A stretch of DNA of 64,000 bases from Peptococcaceae bacterium CEB3 (GTDB lineage Bacteria; Bacillota; Desulfitobacteriia; Desulfitobacteriales; Desulfitobacteriaceae), in assembly GCA_001029295.1 (NCBI GenBank), contig LDXJ01000057.1, forward strand, positions 152,502 through 216,501, written 5' to 3'. A model generated the notes under the pieces. The model was not told the DNA's origin. It ran no database searches and worked only from the letters and a program-made list of their open reading frames with translations. Numbering within the stretch: the first letter of the stretch is position 1; each line of letters opens with the position of its first letter. Shown one piece after another: positions 35,551 to 43,849 of this stretch. A program made the position numbers and the translations under genes.

Positions 35551-36095
35551 TTTCGATGCTCCTTTCTGTATGCGGCAGGAGATAATCCCGTACCATTTTT
35601 GAAAAAACGATAAAAGGATGACAATCCGCCAAATCCTACGGAATAGGTGATATCGATAATCTCGTCATTGGTATCTGAAAGCAGCCGTTTTGCCTCTTCC
35701 AAGCGTAGATTGCCCACATATTCAGACAGTGTAACACCGTACTCATCCTTAAAGATTTCAACCATGCGGTGCTGGGACACGCCTAACTGTCGCAGTTCCC
35801 GATTCAGCTCGAAGCCCTTCAGGAAAGAATCGTCCAGCATCCTCTTTGCCTTTTCCGCGATTTCTTTTATTGGCTGATAATCTAACAGGTCGCTTCTGCA
35901 CCGCTTGCAGGGACGAAAGCCAGCAGCTCTTGCCTGCCCCGAGGTATCAAAAAAACAAACATTTTCACGTCTTGGTATCTTTGATTTACAAGAGGGACGG
36001 CAATAAATTCCGGTGGACTTGACCGCGTAGAAAAAAATACCGTCATAGGACGCATTGTTTTCAGATACTGCTTTCCACATTTCTTCCTGTGTTAT
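35547..36095 (-). CDS. adaA: AdaA, methylphosphotriester sensor and AraC-type activator
   Basis: A 182-residue protein joining an Ada zinc domain and an AraC-type DNA-binding domain. The zinc domain has the GIYCRPSCKSK and FRPCKRC cysteines; the first Cys takes the methyl group from DNA phosphotriesters. The DNA-binding domain covers the GVSQHRMVEIFKDEYG and ITYSVGFGGLSSFYRFFKNGTGLSP helices. In Bacillus the methylated protein activates the adaptive-response operon. The conserved start position is an ATA at 36095-36093 preceded by GGAGG. An in-frame TTG at 36146 or GTG at 36128 would add a charged leader. Confidence 0.87.
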   Translation of the reverse strand: MTQEEMWKAVSENNASYDGIFFYAVKSTGIYCRPSCKSKIPRRENVCFFDTSGQARAAGFRPCKRCRSDLLDYQPIKEIAEKAKRMLDDSFLKGFELNRELRQLGVSQHRMVEIFKDEYGVTLSEYVGNLRLEEAKRLLSDTNDEIIDITYSVGFGGLSSFYRFFKNGTGLSPAAYRKEHRK

Positions 36096-36236
36096 TTCTT
36101 TGCCGCCTCCTTTTTCCTTCTTTGGCACATAGTCGCGCAGAGGCAAGTGCTCTGCTGGAATCTGCTGCCCGATGATATGATGAACGAGGAGAAAAGACTG
36201 CTATTAATCGCCCGGTATATACCCGTTCTGATCAAT

Positions 36237-36267
36237 CGCCGCCCTAAGCGGTTCGTCGCGGCTTTTT
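36237..36267 (+). terminator. possible plus-strand terminator
   Basis: GCCGC at 36238-36242 pairs with GCGGC at 36258-36262, followed by TTTTT. No plus-strand gene directly upstream needs it. Confidence 0.35.
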
Positions 36268-36332
36268 AAGAATGCAATGCCTCACTGCCATATTCAAAAT
36301 ACAAAACACAAGAAATCACCTCCGATGCTGCA

Positions 36333-36341
36333 ATTATAGCA
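36333..36341 (-). promoter_or_regulatory. extended -10 promoter of the adaA operon
   Basis: On the minus strand TGCTATAAT gives a perfect TATAAT with a TGn extension. No -35 box at the normal distance was found, which suits an activator-dependent promoter. Confidence 0.5.
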
Positions 36342-36384
36342 TAGGGATCCGGTGACTTTCTTCTCAATTCTGGATGTTCAATTT

Positions 36385-36480
36385 GGACGCCGTAGCAGAA
36401 GAAGGATCCTGGTTCCGACGGTGAACTTCATCGGGCTACACAGGGAACGTGGTTACTGGGATGAGACCCCGACGGCGAAT
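36385..36480 (+). pseudogene. decayed 3' end of the 33920-type gene
   Basis: GTAGAAGAAG, CATGGTTCCG-like and GAGATGAGACCCCGA-like stretches follow the same order as bases 34095-34200 of the intact gene and its downstream flank. The reading frame is lost. Confidence 0.6.
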
Positions 36481-36542
36481 TCCGCTAACCATGCCATAGG
36501 ATAACGCAAACGCTCGTTCAAACGAAAGAGAGGGGGAAAGCC

Positions 36543-36944
36543 ATGCTCTGCATCAGCCGTAACGATCCACTCTGCCGCCAACTGCTCAAAGAAAATACCT
36601 CCGTGCCAAACAAATACCACAATTTCAAAGTCCAGCTCGACGGACGAACCTTTGCTTCGCGAAAAGAAGCCAATCGGTATGCCGAACTCAAACATTTCCA
36701 GCGGGCCGGAATCGTTCAGTCCTTCGCGTGCCAGGTGCCGTATATCGTCTTCGACGCGTTCCGGAAAAACGGCAGGAAGTACAGGTCCATCACCTACGTT
36801 GCAGATTTCGTTGTGCAGTATCCCGATGGGCACGTCGGAGTCGAAGACACCAAGGGGGGAAGGGGAACTACCACCGAAGCATTCCGAATCAAACGCAAGC
36901 TCTTCGAGGCACGCTATCCGGAACTGGAACTCAGGATTATCTAA
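36543..36944 (+). CDS. DUF1064 phage-type nuclease-like protein
   Basis: A 133-residue protein. The core NKYHNFKVQLDGRTFASRKEANRYAEL, then SFACQVPYIV, ITYVADFVVQYPDGHVGVEDTKG and KRKLFEARYPELELRII, is the DUF1064 pattern. It has an E..D..E.K arrangement like that of endonuclease-fold proteins found in phages. GAGAGGGGG precedes the ATG. No other phage structural or replication gene is adjacent, so this is probably a leftover of a lost prophage. It is followed by the second copy of the small RNA element. Confidence 0.8.
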   Translation: MLCISRNDPLCRQLLKENTSVPNKYHNFKVQLDGRTFASRKEANRYAELKHFQRAGIVQSFACQVPYIVFDAFRKNGRKYRSITYVADFVVQYPDGHVGVEDTKGGRGTTTEAFRIKRKLFEARYPELELRII

Positions 36945-37013
36945 CGGCTGGGCACCGTAAGGCGACTGGCAACATTCCGAGATAAAACATTTTTTCGGGA
37001 TGCCGTCAATAGC

Positions 37014-37114
37014 TTGCAAATGCCCGGAAAATGCCGTAAAATGAACTCAAAAGGGATGGGGCGAAGCCTACCAAGATACTTGGCAGAACATGGAAGTCCA
37101 CGAAGGACTTCTTT
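37014..37114 (+). ncRNA. putative small structured RNA, copy B
   Basis: The promoter TTGCAA (37014-37019), 17-base spacer and TAAAAT (37037-37042) are followed by the same core GGGGCGAAGCCTAC (37059-37072). An extra hairpin (CCAAG/CTTGG) comes next, then ACATGGAAG and the terminator GAAGTCC/GGACTTC with TTTT. The terminator stem differs in sequence from copy A but still pairs. It lies upstream of the phosphoesterase gene, so an attenuator role is possible. Confidence 0.6.
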
Positions 37115-37209
37115 TAGTTTGCCCTAAAACGGGATGCGCGTACCAGAGAGGGTGAGTGAGGACATAAGCTGGTACCGCCAAAAAGTCCTGAAGAGAAGGG
37201 AGGCAGAGC

Positions 37210-38016
37210 ATGAGCAAAAACAGAATCCTAGTCATTAGCGACATCCACGGCTGCGCTGATCTTCTCGTGTCCATCCTTGAGCAAGCCCAATACCAGCCGC
37301 ACTCAGACCAACTCATCCTTTTGGGAGACTACATCGACCGAGGCGGTCAAAGCTACGAAGCAGTTCAGCTCGTCAAGTCTCTTGTCCAAGACGGAGCTAT
37401 TGCCCTTTTGGGGAACCATGAGGACATGGCCATCCAAGCCATTGAAAGTGACGGCATAGAGCAGTGGTTCGCCAACGGCGGCAGATACACAATCCGGAGC
37501 TACACCCAGAATCATGCCTTCGTTGAGGACGACATCGGCTTCTTCAAATCCTTGCCCCTGTACCACGAAACCGAGGACTACATCTTCGTCCATGCCGGGC
37601 TTGATCCGGACTATCCCCGGCCTGAGACAAGCGACCACGACACACTCCTTTGGATTCGCGAACACTGGCTGCGTTGTGAGTACGTCGGCAAGCCGGTGGT
37701 CTTCGGCCACACACCGGCGAGAAGCGTAACGTGGGATGCGCGCGGCAGGAAAATCGGGATCGACACCGGGGCCGTCCGCTGGGGCACATTGAGCTGCCTG
37801 GAGCTGCCCACGATGAGAGTCTATACGGCGAGCCCGCGACAAATGCTCGTTGAAAAGGCGGCAGTCCCAAGCGGCCCATGTTCAAAGAAGCCGAACTCCT
37901 GTACCATCTGGACCCGATCAACGCACGCATGTTCGACTTCGACAAAGCCCAGGCGGAAGGGGGGGCACCATTCCCAAGACATAAAACACGCAAGGTATTT
38001 CCAAGGCCGTAGTTAA
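37210..38016 (+). CDS. metallophosphoesterase of the PPP family
   Basis: A 268-residue protein with the two-metal phosphoesterase motifs DIHG (about 12-15), GDYIDRGG (about 39-46), GNHED (about 68-72), VHAGLDPDYP and FGHTPA. It resembles PrpE/ApaH-like serine/threonine phosphatases found in phages and Firmicutes. The catalytic core ends near residue 220; the last 45 or so residues are basic, odd in composition and may result from a frame change. GGGAGGCAGAGC precedes the ATG. A fragment of the same gene type lies at 27690-27735. Confidence 0.83.
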   Translation: MSKNRILVISDIHGCADLLVSILEQAQYQPHSDQLILLGDYIDRGGQSYEAVQLVKSLVQDGAIALLGNHEDMAIQAIESDGIEQWFANGGRYTIRSYTQNHAFVEDDIGFFKSLPLYHETEDYIFVHAGLDPDYPRPETSDHDTLLWIREHWLRCEYVGKPVVFGHTPARSVTWDARGRKIGIDTGAVRWGTLSCLELPTMRVYTASPRQMLVEKAAVPSGPCSKKPNSCTIWTRSTHACSTSTKPRRKGGHHSQDIKHARYFQGRS

Positions 38017-38106
38017 ATGGCTTTGAGCGAGCGTTCTCGATAGCAAACAGACTTGAGCGACCGTTTAAAAGAGCTTTCAACGTTGTGTTTGGAAGGATGA
38101 ATCGAA

Positions 38107-38799
38107 GTGGCGAAGTGTATCAATTGCCTTAAGGAACTGGAACTATTTCGTGGATTGGAGCAAGAGGAATTTGCCAACGTATGTCTCGCCGCCACAAAAA
38201 AAACCATCGAAAAAGGGAGTTATTTGTTCGCTCAAGGTGAACCGGCTGATACCCTTTACCTGGTCAAGGTTGGTAAGCTCAAACTTGTTCAGTTAACTGA
38301 GGGCGGACGCGAGATTATCGTAGATATTTTGGGGCAAGGGGAGGTTCTCGGGGAAACCGTGCTTTTTCAAAGAGAAGATCATCTGTATAGTGCCCAGGCA
38401 ATTGAGACGACAAAGGTCTGTTCTTTTAGCATGGCCCAGTTTGAAACCATGATAAAAAATAATCCGGCTCTTGCCGTGAAAGTCATCAGCCACTTGGGGC
38501 AAAAACTTTACGACTTTGTCAGACTGGCTGGGGAGATAACGGGCACTTCTGCCCGGGAAAGACTTTTGCGCCTTCTGTATCGTTTGGCAGACGAACACGG
38601 GCGCCAGGTCGAGCAAGGGATCCTAATTGAGTTGAACCTTACGCAGCAGGAGTTAGCAGACATGATTGGCGTCTCGAGAGTCAAAGTCGCCCAAGTTATC
38701 GGTGAATTGAAAGAGTCCGGGGTTATCCAACGCAATGGGAAGTCTTACTTTTTAGCATCTGATCCATGTCCCTTGAAACGCTCGTCCGGAGGTCAGTGA
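38107..38799 (+). CDS. Crp/Fnr-family transcriptional regulator
   Basis: A 230-residue regulator. An N-terminal CINCL pair precedes a cyclic-nucleotide-binding-fold effector domain (GSYLFAQGEPADTLYLVKVGKLKLVQLTEGGREIIVDIL). A long dimer helix and a C-terminal winged helix-turn-helix follow (LTQQELADMIGVSRVKVAQVIGELKESGVI). The effector is not evident; cysteines are too few for a classical Fnr cluster. The start is a GTG. A flavin-fold protein gene follows after 118 bases and may be its target. Confidence 0.88.
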   Translation: MAKCINCLKELELFRGLEQEEFANVCLAATKKTIEKGSYLFAQGEPADTLYLVKVGKLKLVQLTEGGREIIVDILGQGEVLGETVLFQREDHLYSAQAIETTKVCSFSMAQFETMIKNNPALAVKVISHLGQKLYDFVRLAGEITGTSARERLLRLLYRLADEHGRQVEQGILIELNLTQQELADMIGVSRVKVAQVIGELKESGVIQRNGKSYFLASDPCPLKRSSGGQ

Positions 38800-38917
38800 G
38801 ACGGGCTTGCAGAACAGACGCTGCCAGGCAGTTGGCAGAAAGATTCTCAAAGTGTAAACGAGTTTACTGTGAGATTCTTAGGGATGCCTTAAGATAGTTG
38901 TCAAGGAGGCGATAAGC

Positions 38918-39229
38918 GTGATAATAAGTCAGGAAATCAAGGAACTAATCGACCAGGCTCCCATGGTACCGATTGCGACGGTTTCGACAGGCGGGGAACC
39001 ACATCTGATTGTGGTTGGAAAGGTTAAAGGGGTTCGAGAGAACGACACATTGGCTTTTGGGGTCTATAAGATGGAAAAGACCAAACAAAACATCGAAGCG
39101 AACGGCTTGATGCAGGTCGTTATTGCGGTGCGAGAGGGCGGTCCCAAGGGATACCGTCTAACGGGGAAAGCATTCGTGGATGGTGGCGTGGTCTTGTTCA
39201 AGGCAGAACAGAGCGAAAAGTTGCTTTAA
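38918..39229 (+). CDS. pyridoxamine 5'-phosphate oxidase-fold protein
   Basis: A 103-residue protein of the FMN-binding split-barrel type. The N-terminal PMVPIATVSTGGEPHLIVVGKVK strand pair, LAFGVYKMEKTKQNIEANG and GYRLTGKAFVDGG are typical of small members. CAAGGAGGCG lies upstream of the GTG start. The protein is shorter than the usual 120-140 residues, so its C-terminal end may have been lost. Likely a redox-related flavoprotein; substrate unknown. Confidence 0.75.
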   Translation: MIISQEIKELIDQAPMVPIATVSTGGEPHLIVVGKVKGVRENDTLAFGVYKMEKTKQNIEANGLMQVVIAVREGGPKGYRLTGKAFVDGGVVLFKAEQSEKLL

Positions 39230-39698
39230 GTTGTTTAAAAAGGTTTAGAAAAGCGTAGAACATAAAAGTCATAACTATTTGAGGATATACAAGTCTGGCA
39301 AATGTTCGTTCATGCTAGATCATATTATGGCTCTATCAGGCAACTCTATCAGGCAGCACAACCAAGGGGTGCTCGCTAGAAACGAAACGTTTCTTGAGCG
39401 AGCGCCTTTCTCTTTTCGGTACAGTCGGGACGACAATTTGGGGCATCTGAGGGGGCGAGATGGGCCTGTGATGACCGCATTTTTTCGGGGTCAAGCAGGA
39501 ACTGGAGGAGGCATGTCGAATGAATGACCATAAGACTTAGCCGCATGCCCCTGGATTTATCCATGGGGTAAGGCATCGGAAATACATGAATCCTAAAAAA
39601 GTGCTTTCCTGGAACTCAGGCCCCAACGTCCAAGGGTTACGGGGGAGTCCGTTGTATCTGTTCCTTTTAGCCGGTGAGCACCGGAGAGCCGGAGAGCA
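39230..39698. other. intergenic region with a long hairpin
   Basis: No gene is supported. A strong inverted repeat at 39371-39403 (GCTCGCTAGAAACG with CGTTTCT..AGCGAGC) is followed by a pyrimidine-rich stretch with TTTT and may be a terminator. The open frame at 39279 spans this hairpin and is unlikely to be real. Confidence 0.5.
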
Positions 39699-40520
39699 GT
39701 GGTCAGTGACGAAGGTCAAGTTCTCAAGCTGAATCTTGAAGGAAAAACGTCATTCGGAGATGAAGTGCTGGAATCAAGTATATTCCAGCAGTACATAAGA
39801 TACATTGAATTAGATAGAGAAAGAGTCCCATCATTTTCTGAATACCCTTTTAATTTACCAGCAATAAAGAGCTTACAAAGATTATCATTTCACCCAGAAG
39901 TAACATTTCTAATTGGCGAAAACGGCTCCGGAAAATCAACGATTTTGGAGTCAATAGCCGTTGCATGCGGATTTAATGCTGAAGGAGGAAGCAGAAATTT
40001 TAACTTTTCTTCCAAAGCTACCCATTCTGATCTTGATAACTATATCAAAGTGGTTAAAGGCCCAAGAAGGCCTCATACTGGCTTCTTTTTACGAGCAGAA
40101 AGTTTTTATAATCTTGCCACAAACATAGATGACTTAGATTCGGATCCTTCCGGTGGACCACGAATAATTGAGTCCTTTGGTGGTATATCACTACATGAGC
40201 AATCACATGGAGAGTCGTTTTTTGCTTTATTTCAGAATAGGTTCAGTGGGAATGGACTATACATTCTTGACGAACCCGAAGCCGCCTTATCACCAACGCG
40301 GCAAATGTCTATGCTTTCCATAATGCATGACTTGATAAGGGAAGGGTCTCAGTTTGTTATTGCAACTCATTCGCCAATTATCATGGCTTATCCTAATGTA
40401 CTGATATATGAAATTAAGGAAGAAATTAAAACTGTAAGGTATGAAGATACCGAACATTATCAAGTTACGCGTGCTTTTATAAGTAACCCCAAGAAGATGT
40501 TAAAAGAACTTCTTGAATAA
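39699..40520 (+). CDS. COG3910-type AAA/ABC-like ATPase
   Basis: A 273-residue stand-alone ATPase. Walker A is GENGSGKST (about 73-81), the ABC-type signature SHGES about 168-172 and Walker B LYILDEPEAAL about 187-197. A switch histidine ATHSPII follows. This single-domain SMC/ABC-like family has no assigned function; relatives occur in defence islands and near restriction systems. The core probably begins at YIELDRERVPSFSEYPF. The GTG at 39765 (GGAG upstream) is therefore a good alternative start. AT-rich codon use sets it apart from the neighbours. Confidence 0.8.
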   Translation: MVSDEGQVLKLNLEGKTSFGDEVLESSIFQQYIRYIELDRERVPSFSEYPFNLPAIKSLQRLSFHPEVTFLIGENGSGKSTILESIAVACGFNAEGGSRNFNFSSKATHSDLDNYIKVVKGPRRPHTGFFLRAESFYNLATNIDDLDSDPSGGPRIIESFGGISLHEQSHGESFFALFQNRFSGNGLYILDEPEAALSPTRQMSMLSIMHDLIREGSQFVIATHSPIIMAYPNVLIYEIKEEIKTVRYEDTEHYQVTRAFISNPKKMLKELLE

Positions 40521-40529
40521 TGTGAATAC

Positions 40530-40575
40530 TAGACCCACTCCTACCTTATAGAAATGGAGTCTCACGATTGTAACT
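40530..40575 (+). repeat. degenerate IS605-type right end
   Basis: GACCCACTCC...TTATAGAA...GGAG.C..ACGATT matches the order of the sequence at 55339-55377, with several mismatches in the hairpin. No transposase gene is attached. Confidence 0.5.
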
Positions 40576-40619
40576 GAATTCAAACCTCTTCCGCATATTT
40601 TTCAATTGGTTTTCGGGCT

Positions 40620-41215
40620 TTGACGGCGGCGGAAGTGAAAGAGAGAGCCGTCGTAATTGAGGAGTTGAGAGTCGTGGATTGGAAGAAATATACTATTGCA
40701 ACTTTGATTTTGGTCATTATTTTGCTCACTGGGTGTGATGAACCTCCTAATACCACCCAAAGCGCTGCTGTAAACAGCAATAAGGGGAATAGTACTACAG
40801 TTACTGCCGATGTGCAATTCAGGGTCATGGATCAAAAATCTCAGCCAATAGAAAATGCAAAGATACTGATAATTAATGGAGACGGAAAAGTGATCCATGA
40901 AGAAACATCAGATAAGAATGGAATTGCTCAAAAGAAACTTACCGTGCCCATGATAAGAGGTTCTATTGGGCAGACCCCAACGACACGTCCACAAGGGGTA
41001 GTGTTACAGTGATTGCGTACAAGGACGGTTATCGTGAAACAGTCCTTTTTGAGGTCCCGGTAAGTCCCGCCTGCGCAGTTCAGCCGTTGTGTCTGAACGC
41101 TTTAGTCCCTGGGGGGAGAAATGAGCCGGATGTACAACTAGGAAACAACCATCATCTTGAAATACTGTCACTTGTTGATAAGTACAGCCAATATTTAAAA
41201 AGCGAAAATAAGTAA
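40620..41215 (+). pseudogene. frameshifted lipoprotein
   Basis: The first frame has a signal peptide with lipobox LLTGC (about residue 39), an N/T/S-rich linker and a beta-rich domain (VQFRVMDQKSQPIENAKILI). This resembles a carboxypeptidase-regulatory or Ig-like fold. It stops at 41012. The expected continuation (FYWADPNDTSTRGSVTVIAYKDGYRET) is in another frame from about 40940 to 41215. A one-base indel near 40937-40950 explains this. Confidence 0.65.
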
Positions 41216-41322
41216 ATAGAATTAATTGCTCAAGAAGCGGAATACGGATGAATGCTGGGAAGTCTCCAAGGCTTGGCCTCGGCTGCTTGGCGGTATCTCT
41301 AGGCGCAATCCGTTGAAAGAAG

Positions 41323-42027
41323 ATGAGAGGCAAAATGAAGGAAGTATATGATCAAAAAAGAGCTGAGAGCTACGATAAGTACTACGATACCGCAGAAGGC
41401 CATATTGTTGGACGAATTGAAGAAGAAACTATCTATTCTTGTCTAGAACCCCGAACAGGTCTGAAGTTACTGGATATTGGCTGCGGCACTGGTCGCTATT
41501 CAATAAGCCTCGCCAGTATGGGCTTAGAGGTCACTGGGGTCGACGTTTCACCGGCAATGCTGGAAAAGGCACAGGCGAAAGCAACGGAGGCTGGGGTAAG
41601 TATCTCTTTTATGGGAGCAGACGCTCTACGCCTGCCCTTCGACGATGAAACATTTGATTTGGTGTTATCAGTGGACTCGATGGAATGGGTTCCTGATTTT
41701 CGAGCAGCCTTGCAGGAAGCATTCCGAGTGCTCAAAACCGGGGGTCGCTTTGTGGTAGGATTCATCGGACGCGACAGTGCCTGGTGGAGATTCTATACTG
41801 AAGAAGCGCGTCGGAAGCCAGATACCCCATTTGGTTATGCGAGGTTTTACACTTTAGGGGAGCTACTGGCTGCTATGCCAGGACAGGGGATACGGGGTAA
41901 GGCGGCGGTGTTTGTGCCACCGGATTTTGATTTCAGTCAGGAGGAGAAGGTGATGGCGATAGAAACCGAAGCGATAAATTCTGGCCGGACCGACGGCAGA
42001 TTTGTCTGTGCCGTATCGATTAAGTGA
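41323..42027 (+). CDS. class I SAM-dependent methyltransferase
   Basis: A 234-residue Methyltransf_11/25-type protein. The SAM motif I is LLDIGCGTGRYS (about 50-61), the acidic residue after strand 2 is in VTGVDVSPAML, and FDLVLSVDSMEWV gives motif III. A C-terminal part (RFYTLGELLAAM) probably binds the substrate, which cannot be deduced. It lies alone between unrelated small genes. Confidence 0.85.
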   Translation: MRGKMKEVYDQKRAESYDKYYDTAEGHIVGRIEEETIYSCLEPRTGLKLLDIGCGTGRYSISLASMGLEVTGVDVSPAMLEKAQAKATEAGVSISFMGADALRLPFDDETFDLVLSVDSMEWVPDFRAALQEAFRVLKTGGRFVVGFIGRDSAWWRFYTEEARRKPDTPFGYARFYTLGELLAAMPGQGIRGKAAVFVPPDFDFSQEEKVMAIETEAINSGRTDGRFVCAVSIK

Positions 42028-42086
42028 GCTATTGACCAAAAAAAGAGGGATATAAATGAGCAGGGTTAGGCGGGAGGGGGCAGGCT

Positions 42087-42416
42087 TTGAAGAAGGTGCG
42101 TGTTAGGGCAGTCGCCCTGATGATTACTGTCTGCTGTATCTTGATATGGTATGTGGTATCCAACGCTCATGCCACTCCACAGATGGCAATAAGGACATAT
42201 TTGCTTCTGTCGGAACACCCAATCACTGCTTTAACCACGGGAATTGTGGAGAATCAATCTCAAACTGAGTTAGATAGAAATAGTCTAGAATTGCAAAACG
42301 CAAAAATTTATTCTTTAACCAGACCACCGCGTGACGCATCAGGCAACGATTTGATAAACATTAAAGTGGTAAAAAGAGGCCCAAGGTATTATGCACAATA
42401 TTATGGCGAAGCTTAG
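42087..42416 (+). CDS. hypothetical secreted protein
   Basis: A 109-residue protein starting at TTG behind GGGAGGGGG. Residues 1-28 form a basic and hydrophobic signal peptide ending ANA-like (NAHA), after which the chain is hydrophilic. No family was recognised. The AT-rich codon use matches other accessory genes nearby. Confidence 0.5.
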   Translation: MKKVRVRAVALMITVCCILIWYVVSNAHATPQMAIRTYLLLSEHPITALTTGIVENQSQTELDRNSLELQNAKIYSLTRPPRDASGNDLINIKVVKRGPRYYAQYYGEA

Positions 42417-42525
42417 TCCCCTTTCAATTTATGACAAATGTGACCGAACAAATAGAGAATAAGAGGTAGATTTCGGATAGATTTCGGCTCAGAATGATGG
42501 AAATATTTAAGGTAAAAAAAGGCAG

Positions 42526-43137
42526 GTGTTTTATGTGCGGCGTGGCTTCAGATGGCTGCTCATTCTGGTTATCCTTCTGCCTGTCGCTGGGGGCCTGTAT
42601 GTCTGGTCCTTTCATACATTTCGTCCGGCCCGACTGGCAGTGGTAGCCTCCGCGACCGGACTGTCTCAAGAAGAAAAGGTCGTTCAGGCGGCAAAAAATT
42701 TGCAGGGGATCCTTTACGATTTCTCGGGCGGACGACTCCTGAGATTCGGTCTTCTAGTTTGTACCGACGTGCCGCGCCTGAGTTATCAGGCAGCCGGCAT
42801 CGACATTGGCAGCCTGATGGCCGCGGATTACAAAAAGCACCCGGATCACTACTCTGCCTTTCCCGGCAACAACCCGTCCACCTCTTACTTCGACCGTCGG
42901 GTCGAAAACCAAAAGGTGTTTTTCAGCGATACTGGCAGACTGATTCGGAACTGCACGGCTCCGGAGCCGGGTGATTCTGTATTTTATGGTACATCTCACG
43001 TGACTATGGTTTTGGCGGTATTCCCTGACCATACTTACGATGAAATAGAAACGGCGCCGGGAACTCTTTTTGTGACCATTCATTATCACAAAAAGTGGAT
43101 ACCCAGGGACGTGGGGCGATTTAAACGGCTGACCTAG
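42526..43137 (+). CDS. DUF1287-like NlpC/P60-superfamily protein
   Basis: A 203-residue protein with one N-terminal membrane anchor (about 8-27). The segment LLVCTDVPRLSYQAAGIDIGSLMAADYKKHPDHY carries the presumed catalytic Cys of DUF1287 proteins (GVCTDV in relatives). YFDRRVENQKVFF and GTSHVTMVLAVFP provide the His region. Such proteins are cell-envelope cysteine hydrolases of unknown substrate. The start is a GTG. Confidence 0.7.
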   Translation: MFYVRRGFRWLLILVILLPVAGGLYVWSFHTFRPARLAVVASATGLSQEEKVVQAAKNLQGILYDFSGGRLLRFGLLVCTDVPRLSYQAAGIDIGSLMAADYKKHPDHYSAFPGNNPSTSYFDRRVENQKVFFSDTGRLIRNCTAPEPGDSVFYGTSHVTMVLAVFPDHTYDEIETAPGTLFVTIHYHKKWIPRDVGRFKRLT

Positions 43138-43164
43138 CTGCTCCTAAAGGCCGGCGGCGGGGCA

Positions 43165-43680
43165 AGAGACCGTTAGTAATCGCGGCGGCTGGGGGGACAC
43201 AATGTCCTTCCGTCGGTCCGCCGGGGTCCAGCTAGACGCTCTTAGCCAAGGCTTATCCCGGTATCCGTCCACCCCCGAGCGGCCCGGAGGGCACGGAGGT
43301 GATCCAACTCTACAGTGTGGCAAGGATGCCGCCGGCCAATGGGAAACTCGTCAAGTGTGGCCCGGGGAAATCAGTTTGGCTAACCACGGCGTTCTCTTGT
43401 GGATGAACTGCCCGCGTCCTATGTTCGAGGCCCTGAGACAACCCCTGGGGGACCGTCGCGTGACGGTGACGTCGGAAAGGAAGCACGGATTATCCCGCGG
43501 ATCTCAGTCTGGTCGCGTCAATGAATCCTTGTCCGTGTGGTTATCTCGGTGATCCCGGGGGAACATGCTCGTGCACACCCTTGCAGATGCAGATGCAGCA
43601 CCATCGGGTCAAAGTCTCCGGACCGCTGTTGGATGGCATTGATCTTCAGGTGGAGGTACCGGTTCTAAGCCTAGCTAAAT
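43165..43680 (+). pseudogene. comM: decayed partial duplicate of comM
   Basis: This stretch matches the AAA+ part of comM (minus strand, roughly 21355-21915), from the Walker A region to the VEVPRLSLAEL region. The conserved pieces are PGEISLANHGVL, FEALRQPL and MNPCPCGYLGDPGGTCSCTPLQ. Several deletions and frame changes break it: the Walker A glycines are altered, and the stretch between the ANGKLV and RPGEIS positions is lost. It lacks both ends. Confidence 0.88.
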
Positions 43681-43849
43681 TGATTTTTCTGCACTTTGAG
43701 ACCTCCGGTTGTTTGTTTAATGCTGTCGCTATGCCGCTATTGAAATGCAAATTTCCGAGGAAGGATAGACTTTTTCTCACTAATGACTTACACTAGTAAA
43801 ATGAGTATGCCCTGGGATAGAACGGCATTTAGATCTTTGTCTAGATTGG

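Noticed and set aside
37152..37238. 28-codon GTG frame between small RNA copy B and the phosphoesterase
   Set aside because: The purine stretch is too close to the GTG and the frame overlaps the well-supported phosphoesterase start.
39279..39527. 82-codon frame after the PNPOx-fold gene
   Set aside because: It spans a strong hairpin and has no convincing start site or protein-like conservation.
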